Positions 55,391 through 63,904 are shown, numbered from the stretch's first letter. The stretch: 64,000 nucleotides of DNA from Candidatus Pantoea formicae (GCF_011752625.1 NZ_VWXD01000008.1:145840-209839); one strand, 5' to 3'. The notes: generated by a model not told the origin, from the sequence alone. Program-made: numbers and translations.

Positions 55391-55583
55391 CTAAGAATAC
55401 CCCTCATTTTTTATCTGAAACCACGGCGCGCCCATTTTTATGCCGAGCACTCGCTGAGCGGGCAATGACGCAGCCGTCGTTGTTACTGAGCACCACCACC
55501 GGCTTACCGTGCAGGTCCTGGCGAAACAGCGCCTCACAGCTGGCGTAAAACGAGTTCACGTCAGCCAGGCCAAACATAGGCAT
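55391..55583 (-). pseudogene. umuC: umuC fragment
   Basis: From ATG 55583 (GAGGTAAAG site) the product reads 'MPMFGLADVNSFYASCEALF', then the UmuC N-terminus including 'GKPVVVLSNNDGCVIARSA'. It is then frameshifted: the other frame carries 'LGIKMGAPWFQIKNEG', the expected next residues, and stops at TAG 55391. The remaining ~350 residues of this Y-family translesion polymerase are gone. Confidence 0.88.
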
Positions 55584-55666
55584 CTTTACCTCCGGCGCGC
55601 GCGCGTGCTGTTGAACCATCAGGTGACCACGCCGAGCAGCTGCAGCTCTTCCGGATAGATAACTGG

Positions 55667-56041
55667 TTAAGCCGGATTCATGGGCAGCAGCGCGAGCCGG
55701 GGCTGCAGCTGCAGGCGTTTAACCGTAAATTCACCTTCCACCTCAGCGATGACAATGTCACCGTGCGACGCCTCCTCGGCCCGGTCAACCACCATGACGT
55801 CGCCGTCATAAAGCCCAAGGCCCTCCATGCCGCTGCCGCTGCCGCTGGCGCGCACGAAGAACGAAGAGGCGCGCCTGCGGATGCAGAGCTCGTTCAGGTC
55901 CAGCTCTTTTTCGACATAATCGGCGGCGGGGGAGGGGAATCCCGCCGCACACGGCTCGGCATATAGTGGAACGCGCACGCGCGGTGTGAAAACGGGGAGC
56001 CAGAGCAGCGTCAGGCCAGAGCGGTACACTGCCGGTTTCAC
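55667..56041 (-). pseudogene. umuD: umuD remnant, truncated and missing its catalytic serine
   Basis: Start at GTG 56041 (GGGAG upstream; the GTGA overlaps the stop of a 20-codon leader). UmuD features: Ala-Gly self-cleavage site 'PCAAGFPSPAADYVEKELDLN', 'LYDGDVMVVDRAEEASHGDIVIA', 'FTVKRLQL' with the catalytic Lys. In place of G(D/S)SM the protein reads SGSGSGM from three copies of GGCAGC, so Ser is lost. TAA at 55667 replaces the Tyr of 'MNPAY'; the frame goes on 'PVIYPEELQLLGVVT'. An SOS-type box lies upstream (56121-56136). Non-functional. Confidence 0.85.
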
Positions 56042-56120
56042 TGGAAACTCCCGGCAGACTTTGCGGGGGTAAGGGTGTGTGCTGTATGTAAAGAGCGCAT
56101 AAATCCTCCTCTTGATAGCG

Positions 56121-56136
56121 CTGGGTTTATGTACAG
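56121..56136 (-). promoter_or_regulatory. LexA (SOS) box-like site
   Basis: On the minus strand CTGTACATAAACCCAG matches the LexA consensus CTGT-N8-ACAG at seven of eight fixed positions, 80 bp before the umuD remnant, with AGGAGGA and an ATG leader in between. Confidence 0.6.
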
Positions 56137-56581
56137 TATTATTGAGCGGCATTTATCTGGCAAGAGAAAGCCTGATGCGCTGTCAGGTAATAGCGTTTAT
56201 CTGGCTGAGGCGGCAGCAAAAATATTATTTCAAGCAGGATCCCTTTACAGGGCTTATGATGATATCGGGTCAGGTGCCGCGGGGAGGCGCCTCCTGACTG
56301 TACACAGACAGCCCGGCGTTCCGCCGGGCTTCATTCTGCCGCAATGCCGGTTTATGTTCATCATCAACCTGCCACAGCGGCTGAATCCACTGAACTCACC
56401 CTCTGTGATGACGGGGCATCGTCACGGCCCGGTTTGGTACGAAGCAGTGCGCTTCGCATTCACCGTGTTCATTCTGCTCACGTTCGCCTGAGCACTCTGG
56501 CACCAGACGGAAAAAAGCCTGCAGAGCAGGCTTTTGTCAGACGGTTAAAGCGTCACAGGGAGTTAAATGCGGCAGGGAGAA
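56137..56581. other. Intergenic with two terminators
   Basis: Plus-strand open stretches here (e.g. a 61-codon frame from a TTG near 56112) have no support. AGCCCGGC-GTTCC-GCCGGGCT (56310-56330) is a hairpin on the plus strand; AAAAGCCTGC-AGA-GCAGGCTTTT (56513-56535) is a bidirectional terminator that serves the ariR-type operon. Confidence 0.5.
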
Positions 56582-56836
56582 CTACTCATCATCAATGCCG
56601 TGCGGATAGCCCACTACAATCTCAAGCGCACCGCGCAGGACATCAAGCCTGACTACGTCTGAAGTGCTCTCCAGCTCTGCTATCAGGGCCAGAATGATGT
56701 CTTTTCGCAGCACGCGTCTACTCCGGGCTCTGAGGCCTTCGAGTACGGCGCAGATAACTTCTGTTTCAGGGGCCAGCTGGTCGCCACGTTCACTGAGCGC
56801 CCGCAGGATGTCTTGTTCTGTCGTGTTCTGTTGCAT
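56582..56836 (-). CDS. AriR/YmgB-like connector protein
   Basis: 84 residues. 'ALSERGDQLAPETEVICAVLEGL' and 'RKDIILALIAELESTSDVVRLDVLRGALEIVVGY' align with YmgB (AriR), a small helical dimer that influences acid resistance and biofilm via the Rcs pathway in E. coli. Last gene of a minus-strand series with YmgA- and YcgZ-like genes, terminated at 56513-56535. Confidence 0.82.
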   Translation of the reverse strand: MQQNTTEQDILRALSERGDQLAPETEVICAVLEGLRARSRRVLRKDIILALIAELESTSDVVRLDVLRGALEIVVGYPHGIDDE

Positions 56837-56934
56837 AACCCATCGTCCGGGATAAACAAGGTTGAGGTCGCCAGTGACGACCCGTTTCTGCAGGCTCCAT
56901 CCTGCCTCCGCGGCCTGACGGAGAATGCTGGTAT

Positions 56935-57207
56935 TCAGTGCTGACGGGTGCCCGGAGGCGGCCTGTCTTCGGTCAGGAACAGCAGTTCGGGATTCAGTAG
57001 CAGGCGCGTCGCCGGCAATGCGGCAATAACTTCATTCACCGCCATCCGAAGAGCTTCAGCCCTTTCCGGGCGGGTCTCGCCGGCTGCCATCTCCATCAGC
57101 CTGACCGCCAGCGTTGTGCCGGACACCGGCGCGTTCTCGCTGAGCAATCCGGCCACAGCCTCACCAATAGCAATATCCATTATTTTTTCGCTTTTATTTC
57201 TGTACAT
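56935..57207 (-). CDS. YmgA-like small protein
   Basis: 90 residues from ATG 57207 (GGAAAGC upstream). 'IAIGEAVAGLLSENAPVSGTTLAVRLMEMA' followed by 'RAEALRMAVNEVIAAL' resembles the YmgA/YmgB fold, two helices with a conserved small-hydrophobic pattern. Lies between the YcgZ-like and AriR-like genes, the same order as ycgZ-ymgA-ariR in E. coli. Confidence 0.65.
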   Translation of the reverse strand: MYRNKSEKIMDIAIGEAVAGLLSENAPVSGTTLAVRLMEMAAGETRPERAEALRMAVNEVIAALPATRLLLNPELLFLTEDRPPPGTRQH

Positions 57208-57350
57208 ACCGCTTTCCAGGTGTCAGTAGAGGGGCACCTTCCTGTACCGGCCGCCGCTTACGCGGCTGGCTGATGTTCCATCCGGTCAGGCCGCACCGGA
57301 TTTGATATCCACAATGAAATGAAATCTGCGGTCAGTGCAGCAGATGGGCT

Positions 57351-57602
57351 TCAGACCGCCTGCTCGCGGCCAAAAAGCAGGCCGATTAGCGTACGGTAGT
57401 GCTGCTCTTCTTCCGCTCCGCCCGCCAGCTCGAGCCGGCGAACCAGTTTCGCGCAGATGGCTGGGCGGTTCAGGGCGGCACCGCTGCGAAGAATTTCAAC
57501 CACAATCTGCCCCAGCGTTTCCTGCTGCGAGGGAAGCTGTGCTTCGGTAAAGTAACGGGCAATGTCTCCCGCAGTATCAGGCTTAAGGCTGTTCTGGCGC
57601 AT
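57351..57602 (-). CDS. ycgZ: YcgZ-like regulatory protein
   Basis: 83 residues. 'DIARYFTEAQLPSQQETLGQIVVEILRSG', 'ICAKLVRRLELAGGAEEEQHYRTLIGLLFG' match E. coli YcgZ very well. In E. coli the gene heads an operon repressed by BluR and induced by cold/blue light, leading to Rcs activation. Here on the minus strand upstream of YmgA- and AriR-like genes. No bluR gene is in the window. Confidence 0.88.
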   Translation of the reverse strand: MRQNSLKPDTAGDIARYFTEAQLPSQQETLGQIVVEILRSGAALNRPAICAKLVRRLELAGGAEEEQHYRTLIGLLFGREQAV

Positions 57603-57896
57603 GATTATTCTCTCGCAAAAGGACGGTTAAAATATGGTCGGGTGTTGATGCGCGGAAAGTTATACAAAAATTCTAAACCTGTACAGATATATGTTGCAGG
57701 ATGTAATGATTTTTTTTTGCAAAAAATGCTTATGTATACAAAACAGAGGGATATAGGCCGGGGGTGTTTAGCGGTAGAGGTACGAAGGTGTAGTGCCTGA
57801 CAGTTTCTCAGGCCGGCACGCGCGGAGCGCACCCGATATGAGGCTGATCTTTCATCGTCGTGTCACGGCCGGAGCCGGTCTACGTTGCTGGTTGTG

Positions 57897-58154
57897 TTAT
57901 CCGTCGTTTTCCTGGCCCGTCATCGTCATCCAGTGCAGCTCGGCCTGCTCGCGACTGCTGTACTGACGAAATCCCTTGAGCCAGCGTCTGGCGTCAAAGA
58001 TTTCCGCAAGCTTAGCGTCGCTGACGTCACCTTCAGCCATTACGTAGAGCTCCTTTATCAGGAACTCCACCGAAATATCCTGGCCGGCGACCGCCAGGCT
58101 GACCGCTGCCTCTCCGATAATAATATGGCCTTTCTCATCGTCGTGATAAAACAC
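57897..58154 (-). CDS. Second YmgA-like small protein
   Basis: 85 residues. 'HIIIGEAAVSLAVAGQDISVEFLIKELYVMAEGDVSDAKLA' shares the 'I.GEAV..LL......S...L...L..MA' pattern of the YmgA-type protein at 56935. First in the minus-strand series; 294 bp separate it from ycgZ, so a separate promoter is likely. Confidence 0.6.
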   Translation of the reverse strand: MFYHDDEKGHIIIGEAAVSLAVAGQDISVEFLIKELYVMAEGDVSDAKLAEIFDARRWLKGFRQYSSREQAELHWMTMTGQENDG

Positions 58155-58372
58155 AGCGAATGCGTCTTTTCAGGAAAATAACAACTTCAGGATTCACTGT
58201 AGACGCAACTGGTGCATTCACCAGAAGAAAAATCTGTCATATGGACAAAAAATAAAATATTGGTTTCAGATGCGAATTTTAAGGGAGTACATCAGAATAT
58301 AAATGCGTGAGAAAAATGATGTGTTCAGTACCAGGGGATCGTGCAGTAATAACTATAATGCGTTAAAAGTTT

Positions 58373-58393
58373 GCCGCGGCGTTCTGCCGCGGC
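58373..58393 (-). terminator. Terminator after DUF2171 gene
   Basis: Perfect stem GCCGCGGC-N5-GCCGCGGC with AAACTTTT following on the minus strand, just past the stop of the DUF2171 gene. Confidence 0.7.
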
Positions 58394-58400
58394 GGTTTGA

Positions 58401-58637
58401 TCAGACGGCCTGCCACTCGCTCTCGACTTCATCCTTGGATTTGGAAAGAATCACTTTATTGTCATCCACTTCCTTCACCCAGCTGAAAGGAATGATGTGA
58501 TGCTGTCCACCGGCTTCCGGGTCACTTTTTGCCAGTTTGATTTTGTCATCGCCTTCAAAATGGTCAACGATGCCCACGTGCTCACCGTTAACGTCCACTA
58601 CCTGGGCATGGTCCAGAACTTCTGATTTATCAACCAT
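58401..58637 (-). CDS. DUF2171 protein (PRC-barrel-like)
   Basis: 78 residues. 'EVLDHAQVVDVNGEHVGIVDHFEGDDKIKLAKSDP' and 'HHIIPFSWVKEVDDNKVILSKS' are the DUF2171 pattern, a single PRC-barrel-like fold common in plant- and soil-associated bacteria and often stress-inducible. Function unknown. Own promoter region to the right (about 220 bp AT-rich). Confidence 0.85.
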   Translation of the reverse strand: MVDKSEVLDHAQVVDVNGEHVGIVDHFEGDDKIKLAKSDPEAGGQHHIIPFSWVKEVDDNKVILSKSKDEVESEWQAV

Positions 58638-58860
58638 AGTTAATCCTTAGTTTCATATGCTCATAGTAAGTTTTACCCGCCAGCCTGACGGATACACACT
58701 CAAACTGTAGGTTATTTTTTTGCATTATTTTTAAAACTAACAAATTGAAACATTCGGCCGGGCATCTGTAGGGACGTTTTTGCATGGAAAACGCGGGGTG
58801 TAACAGCGCAGAATATCGGTCATTAAGGGGTGAAATCTCGGATTTCTTTTGCAGATTCAT

Positions 58861-58964
58861 TTGACAGTCGATACGTAAAGGCCATGATTATTGCACCGTG
58901 TCTTTAGAACCAGTAATGGTTAGGTCAATCGTTGAATTATTCCCGGGTTAGCCCCGGGCTTTTT
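58861..58964 (+). ncRNA. Candidate small RNA
   Basis: TTGACA (58861-58866), 16 bp, then CATGAT as a -10-like box; about 75 nt later TCCCGGG-TTAGC-CCCGGG (58941-58958) and TTTTT end the unit. It lies in a gene-free stretch (58638-59368). Confidence 0.4.
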
Positions 58965-59175
58965 CAAAAAAATATCCCGTACTCATCCCCTTTACCTTCA
59001 TGTCAGAAACAGAGCTCAAGCCGACATCTTCCCTGTCAGGAAGAACCATTGAAACGGCAGGCCCTGCCAGAATAACGCGGTACAAATCTGCCCGGGTAAG
59101 CGTGTAAGACATACTAAAATCCTACCGGAAGACAACCTTTTTTCTGTCCTGACATATTACTCTGTTAAAGCCCGC

Positions 59176-59257
59176 TATAATGACACGGCAAGCTAGGTGT
59201 CAGGATGACGCCGCACTGGTACCAGATGGCCCGGATTTATTCCGGGCCTTTCTGTTT
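59176..59257 (+). ncRNA. Candidate small RNA of about 70 nt
   Basis: A perfect TATAAT (59176-59181) is followed by a TGACAC/GTGTCA hairpin (59181-59202 region) and then an 8-bp terminator stem GGCCCGGA-N5-TCCGGGCC with a broken T-run (59228-59257). No good -35 at standard spacing; CTGACA lies 21 bp upstream of the -10. Precedes the HigA-like gene. Confidence 0.4.
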
Positions 59258-59368
59258 CTGCAGCCTGCTATCCCACCTTCGCCACACCTTAATCTCACCT
59301 CTGTCCCCCGGTGTGAGTTTTGCAGCGGATTTCTCATAATCGATGGTACAGAACTTGTGCAGCTGCCG

Positions 59369-59677
59369 ATGTCCTCTTATGCTCGGGCTATCACCTTCAC
59401 TGACCCCCGGGGCTTTATGGATGGCCGCACCTCGCCCGGCCGCTTTCTGGCTTACCTGCTCGCTGAACATGACATGACGGTAAAATCACTTTGTCTGAAA
59501 TCCGGTCTGGCACAGCGGGATGTCTGGTCAATGCTGTGCGATCGTAAGCCGGTGACGCCGGCCATCGCAGAGAAACTCGGGCGCGTGTTTTACTCGCCCG
59601 GATTCTGGAGCATCAGGCAGGCCATGTGGCAGCTGTGGCGGGAGGGCGCTCCGTTGCCCGGAGACCGCGATACCTGA
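59369..59677 (+). CDS. HigA-like HTH protein
   Basis: 102 residues from ATG 59369; upstream codons overlap the candidate RNA and are probably untranslated. 'SPGRFLAYLLAEHDMTVKSLCLKSGLAQRDVWSMLCDRKPVTPAIAEKLGRVF' follows the HigA/VapI antitoxin plan (HPGE.L...L...gls..lA...gls...i..il.gk..it...A.rL...f). No toxin gene adjoins it. Start uncertain (59417 also possible). Confidence 0.6.
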   Translation: MSSYARAITFTDPRGFMDGRTSPGRFLAYLLAEHDMTVKSLCLKSGLAQRDVWSMLCDRKPVTPAIAEKLGRVFYSPGFWSIRQAMWQLWREGAPLPGDRDT

Positions 59678-59827
59678 ACGCGGTGAGTATGCTAAATTTT
59701 CCAGTGCCGGTACGGAATTTCTCACCCCGATTTCACCAGGGGGGGTTAATAAACTGTAACCGTACCGGCATCATTTACTATCAAATCAGACGCTTCCTGG
59801 TAATAGATCCCGTGTAAACCGATATGC

Positions 59828-59968
59828 TTAACATGTGCGTGACCTCTCTGCTAAAACCAGTGTGACGTATTGCAATAGCTGACATGTTCTCTGGACCCAA
59901 CATCACCGGCCTCAGACCGGAAGTGCTCACTCCTGTTGCTCCCGGGCCAGCCGCCCGGGATTTTTTTT
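59828..59968 (+). ncRNA. Candidate small RNA with TCCCGGG terminator
   Basis: TTAACA near 59829 and TAAAAC about 18 bp later may form a promoter. The unit ends with CCCGGGC-CAGCC-GCCCGGG (59941-59959) and eight T. No gene lies between 59678 and the end of the HTH gene at 60017. Confidence 0.4.
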
Positions 59969-60016
59969 ATCCGCTGTTTCCTGTTCTTTAACCCCGAACA
60001 GTTCACGGCTGCCCGG

Positions 60017-60274
60017 TCATACATCCGTACTGACGATCTCCGTCATCTCGTCGAGGAGTTGCAGCAGACGTTCTGCGCTCAGCTGCTGAGATCTGAGTGC
60101 CGGCATCATCCCGTTAAGCGAAAGCGTCACCGTTGCCAGGGCCACCGCGCGTTTAATCTCTTCTGCATTTTCATAGCTTTTGTACGTACGCAGGCTCACG
60201 CCTAGCTCTGACGCCGCGCGTTCCCGGCTCCAGAGCATGCTCCTGCGCCAAAGCCTCAGATGCCATCCTGTCAT
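60017..60274 (-). CDS. Small Xre-like HTH regulator
   Basis: 85 residues. 'MLWSRERAASELGVSLRTYKSYENA' is a clear helix-turn-helix; the rest is helical ('QLSAERLLQLLDEMTEIV'). AAGGAGAGCAC before ATG 60274 is an excellent ribosome site. A perfect palindrome (60298-60320) lies 24 bp upstream, likely its own operator. Confidence 0.75.
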   Translation of the reverse strand: MTGWHLRLWRRSMLWSRERAASELGVSLRTYKSYENAEEIKRAVALATVTLSLNGMMPALRSQQLSAERLLQLLDEMTEIVSTDV

Positions 60275-60297
60275 GTGCTCTCCTTTTCAAAATCTAA

Positions 60298-60320
60298 AAA
60301 AGTGCAATTACTGCACTTTT
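60298..60320. promoter_or_regulatory. Palindromic operator of the small HTH gene
   Basis: AAAAGTGCA-ATTAC-TGCACTTTT: perfect 9-bp arms, 5-bp spacer, between promoter region and start codon of the HTH gene. Autoregulation inferred. Confidence 0.6.
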
Positions 60321-61152
60321 CCATTATGCCAAAATTATGGTGTTTCACTGTCCCGATGACCCTCAGGAAAACCTGATATGAACTGTCATGCGCGAAGTGT
60401 GCGTGAAAGCAGCGTGCCGGACATTCCCGCTATGACGGTACTCAGGCAGAGCGCTTTCAGCAGCAGAGGTGATTCTACTTAGCCCGAATAAAATAACAGC
60501 GCTTCCCGAACTCAGGGACAGGAGGTATGTTCACGCATGATATGCGACGCGGACGTATTCACTCATTGCTGCACCTGTGGCTTCTTTCATCATCACAGTC
60601 GTTAGGAGTATTTTTTCCGCAAAAACAGCTGACATAGTGTCCCGGTTCCAGCCATTGATACGACGGCTGCCAGCCTGCCCGAAAAGACCTGAATCAGGCT
60701 GACGATTAAGATTGCTTGTATCGAAACGTAATTAATTACAGTTAGCTGCCATGTCTGCAGGTATGGTTGTCCTGGCGGTGTACTTTGAATCCTCAGAAAT
60801 GCATTCGCTTCCGGAAGGATGCTGATTTCGACGTATGATATGTCGAGGGGGGAATTTAAAGACGTCCATTGTGAATATAATGGCCGCCATTGAACCATAG
60901 AGGCAGGATGGCCGTAAGAAATTACAGAGTCGACTGAAACCTGAGCTGAAGGTGCCCACCATTCTGGCCTGTAGGGTTGAGCACGGAGGGGAAGTAGCGT
61001 TTTGGTTAAACTGTTATTTCAGAGTTCTCTGTTTCTGATCCAACTTCCGGCTAATGCCCTTACAGCCAGCCCGCCTGATTTACTGTGAAGAGCGTGTCAC
61101 CGGAACTGTCCGGGCACAGTCACGCTGCACTCCCGGGCGGCCCGATATAAAT
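60321..61152. other. Gene-free stretch
   Basis: 830 bp. A 98-codon minus-strand frame (60602-60898) has one hydrophobic segment but no ribosome site and no recognisable family, so I do not call it. Otherwise nothing supported. Confidence 0.35.
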
Positions 61153-61175
61153 AAAAAACCCACCGGGAGGTGGGT
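61153..61175 (-). terminator. Terminator after the second DUF3606-like gene
   Basis: On the minus strand CCCACC-N4-GGTGGG followed by six T (61153-61158 as A on plus), 13 bp past the stop of the 58-residue gene. Confidence 0.8.
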
Positions 61176-61187
61176 AAGTCAGAAAGC

Positions 61188-61364
61188 TCAGTGTAGGAGA
61201 TAGCGCTTAACGGTTTCCGGGTCTGTGCCCACCGTTTTAAGAGCTTTCACCAGCTTATCCTGCGTAGTCTGTAAAGTGAGCATCCAGTATGTAATCTGCC
61301 ATTGTTCATTTATCACAATGATCTTTTTATCTTCCGGCTCGCGGCGGTGAAAAATATAACTCAT
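61188..61364 (-). CDS. DUF3606-like small protein, paralogue
   Basis: 58 residues. 'EDKKIIVINEQWQITYWMLTLQTTQDKLVKALKTVG' is colinear with the protein at 49832-50041 ('EQWQIT.W.L.LQTTQ..L..A...G'). Its own terminator follows at once. The lower-GC codon use contrasts with its GC-rich paralogue, suggesting separate histories. Confidence 0.7.
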   Translation of the reverse strand: MSYIFHRREPEDKKIIVINEQWQITYWMLTLQTTQDKLVKALKTVGTDPETVKRYLLH

Positions 61365-61817
61365 TAAAACCCCGGATTAAGGACAAAACGGCTTATTTGC
61401 TGTGTGACGCAGACGAAGAATGGCACTGAAACTGAGAGGATTAAAATTGAAATGACTGACCGTAATGAGCAAAAATTTTTATCAAAAAAAAGCCCACTTA
61501 ATGAGTATCAGTGGGCCTGTTTTGTTCACGCCGGAACAACGCTCTCTCGCAGAGGTGGGGTTAAGCACTGCTAATGTCGCACACCAATCTAACATCGCAT
61601 TGCCTAATCCGTAACCCTATAATTTGCAAAGATTGTTATTTAAGATTAGGCCGCTTTCCTTCGGAATGTTCTCATCCGGAAACCCCCGGATGTAAGTCTG
61701 TTAACTTTTCTGCTGAAATTTCATCATCAATTGATTAGCAGGACTCATGCCTTATTTCGCCCGATTTTGTCGAAACGGCCGGATTAGCGGCAAAACTTTG
61801 GGATTATCGCCATTCCT
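61365..61817. other. Intergenic with orphan minus-strand terminator
   Basis: GCCCACT-N11-AGTGGGC (61492-61516) followed on the minus strand by seven T is a strong terminator about 300 bp from the DinB stop. On that strand between them lies CATCCGG/CCGGATG (about 61673-61692) and AT-rich sequence that could host a promoter, so a small RNA is possible. Confidence 0.45.
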
Positions 61818-62324
61818 TCAGCCCCTTGTGTCGAAAGACGTCATCTGTTTACGCAGAAAATGTGACACCACGTCCTGAGGGGGCTGAATGCCACACGCTT
61901 CGATAAGCCAGCTCACCGCGCCTCGGTGTCGCGTACCGTGCAGTATTACCTGCTCAATAAGGCCAAGCGGGCTTTTATGCGCTGTCTTTCCGTCCCTGCG
62001 CCGGTATACGACGGGGCGATCCCAGGCTTCCACCGACATGCCGGCCGCATATTCAATGAACCAGCCGGAGCAGGCCAGCATGCACGGCACCAGGACTGCC
62101 TGCTCAGGCGGCCTGCGCGGTCTGATATTCGGCCGGGATGGTGCTTCCCCCTTCAGGTTGGCACGAATGAGCATGTCAGTGGCGTGCATGTGGTACATGA
62201 GCCTGAGCATCTCACGGTGTTCAGCGCGGAAACGGCGCGCGTCCGTTTCGGCAATGGCGCTGAGCATCCCGGCATCCATCCAGTGCTTATATCTCAGTAA
62301 CGTCAGGGCGGTAACTCTTTGCAT
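61818..62324 (-). CDS. DinB-family protein
   Basis: 168 residues, four-helix bundle. 'LTLLRYKHWMDAGML' at the start and the metal-binding histidines in 'MYHMHATDMLIRANLKG' and 'QVILHGTRHRGAVSWLIEACG' define the DinB/DfsB fold (thiol-dependent metalloenzyme family). In Bacillus the founding member is DNA-damage inducible; here no LexA box was recognised at the start. Function unknown. Confidence 0.85.
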   Translation of the reverse strand: MQRVTALTLLRYKHWMDAGMLSAIAETDARRFRAEHREMLRLMYHMHATDMLIRANLKGEAPSRPNIRPRRPPEQAVLVPCMLACSGWFIEYAAGMSVEAWDRPVVYRRRDGKTAHKSPLGLIEQVILHGTRHRGAVSWLIEACGIQPPQDVVSHFLRKQMTSFDTRG

Positions 62325-62923
62325 AATTTTTCCAGAGCGTCAGCACGTCCGGCATAGCGGTATCGTGAAGTACGCATTTAATTAATCCGGTGTGGACTGA
62401 GACTGACAATCCGGAGCTTATCGCTGCCAGTCTTTTCTGCGGCAGAAGGGTTTCAGACTGAGAATTCACATTCACACCTTAATGCAATGCACAGGATATA
62501 CCTTCCATACCGGCGGCGGGGCAGGGTGATGCCTCCGGTAAGTGCCTGCAGGTGAGTAAGGGCGGTGAGGCGCATCAGAGTGTAGTCGCCTGAGGGGATT
62601 GCGACAGCCCGGTGAAAAAAATTCTGGCAGGGCCAGGTATTCCCAGTTAAGGTCCGACCACGAGTAACGTACTGCCTGATTGTACGGATGTGAATAAAAC
62701 AGCTCATTGCGACGGTGAGTCATGTAGTCTGCGCACAAAGTCTGCCGGGCGGGGCTGCTTATTGTGGTTGGCTCTCGGTGCTATTCGTTCAGGATATTGC
62801 GTACAGGTTCGAAGTTTTAAATAAGAATGTATTGCATAAATACATAAGGCCGGGTCAGCCTGCTGCATGTTGAAAGAAAATATTTCATGTGTATTTGCCA
62901 AAAACATGATTTATCAAAAAATT
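62325..62923. other. Gene-free stretch
   Basis: 600 bp with several short overlapping frames on the minus strand (62453-62738) that lack ribosome sites and family resemblance. Nothing supported. Confidence 0.35.
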
Positions 62924-63032
62924 TTGACACGCCTTCTGTTCTGTCTATAGTTATTTCCGGTCCGGAACTCCTCCGGATTTGGGTGTAATGGAAACTGAAT
63001 CTTTTTCCCGGGTACCGTCCCGGGATTTTTTT
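62924..63032 (+). ncRNA. Candidate small RNA with clear promoter and terminator
   Basis: TTGACA (62924-62929), 16-bp spacer and TATAGT (62946-62951) form a good sigma-70 promoter. About 50 nt later TCCCGGG-TACCG-TCCCGGGA with seven T (63006-63032) ends the unit. In between is a CCGG-rich hairpin (TCCGG/CCGGA). Predicted RNA about 75 nt. No ORF of note. Confidence 0.55.
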
Positions 63033-63589
63033 CCAGACCTGGCGATTTGTCCTGATTTTTCGCTTCGCAGCTGTCCGGAAGCAGGGGCCAGTGCGGAACA
63101 CTGGTAGTGCCGAGGTGATATTATCTGGCTTCAGAACAAGTGCTTACTGGTCAAAAATGGGCTGGTTTTTCCGCTTCCCCCCTATTGACCTGACTAATCA
63201 GAACAACCTGGCCGCCATCGGGCTTTTTCTCAGCATAATCATTTCAGTTAATTCCTTCTCTTTGCCAGTCAATTGGCGAGCATTGTTAACCAGAATCACA
63301 TTCTCCCAAATGTATCCGGTAGTTTTATGAAAAATAAATTCATGTTTTTTGATTCAATGGCTGCAGCAGTAGATAACGTCCTGCTTCATTATTTTTTTGT
63401 GACGTCAGATAACAAAGCCCGACTGGCTGCTATGCTCTGAACACGGTGAATCCCTCTATGCGACGGGGCCAGGCTACACAGGTACAGCAAGATAAAGGCG
63501 CGATTCAGGTGGTAGCCTTTCTGAATCACCGGGAGGCACCCGGCACCGTAACTTTTACTGAAGAATGAAGAGGCGCTACGGAGGTGGCC
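63033..63589. other. Intergenic, nothing supported
   Basis: A 79-codon plus frame (63091-63330) starts inside plausible RNA-downstream sequence without a ribosome site; not called. Confidence 0.35.
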
Positions 63590-63904
63590 ATGCTCTGGAT
63601 GGAACAGGGGCTGTATCTCAGAGTGGAAGAGCTGCCCGGCGGGCCGCGGCCGCTGCCGCTGCTGAGCGGGTTCAGCCTCACGACGGCCTACCGGGCGCTG
63701 GGGTGCTTTAATCCTTCGGAAACGTCTGACGCGTATTTCATTCTTTCCAACGACCGCGACGAGGTCTGGTTTATCTGTAACCGGCATCTGCGAACCGTTG
63801 TTATGCGCCATGACTGCACGGCATTCCGTTTGCCGCTCTCTTCTCTGGACGAACGTTTCGTGACCGGTGAACGCCCGGTGTTACCCCTCAGGCTCAGCGA
63901 TTAA
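63590..63904 (+). CDS. Hypothetical protein, 104 residues
   Basis: ATG 63590 with GGAGG five bases upstream. Predicted beta-rich ('GLYLRVEELPGGPRPLPLLSG', 'AYFILSNDRDEVWFICNRHL'). Not recognised. Its last 11 bp overlap the end of the convergent YcgZ-like gene. Confidence 0.6.
   Translation: MLWMEQGLYLRVEELPGGPRPLPLLSGFSLTTAYRALGCFNPSETSDAYFILSNDRDEVWFICNRHLRTVVMRHDCTAFRLPLSSLDERFVTGERPVLPLRLSD

Noticed and set aside
60602..60898. 98-codon minus-strand frame with one hydrophobic stretch
   Set aside because: No ribosome site and no family resemblance; treated as chance.
62453..62738. Two overlapping minus-strand frames of 84-88 codons
   Set aside because: Overlap each other in different frames without starts of quality; at most one could be real and neither shows a motif.
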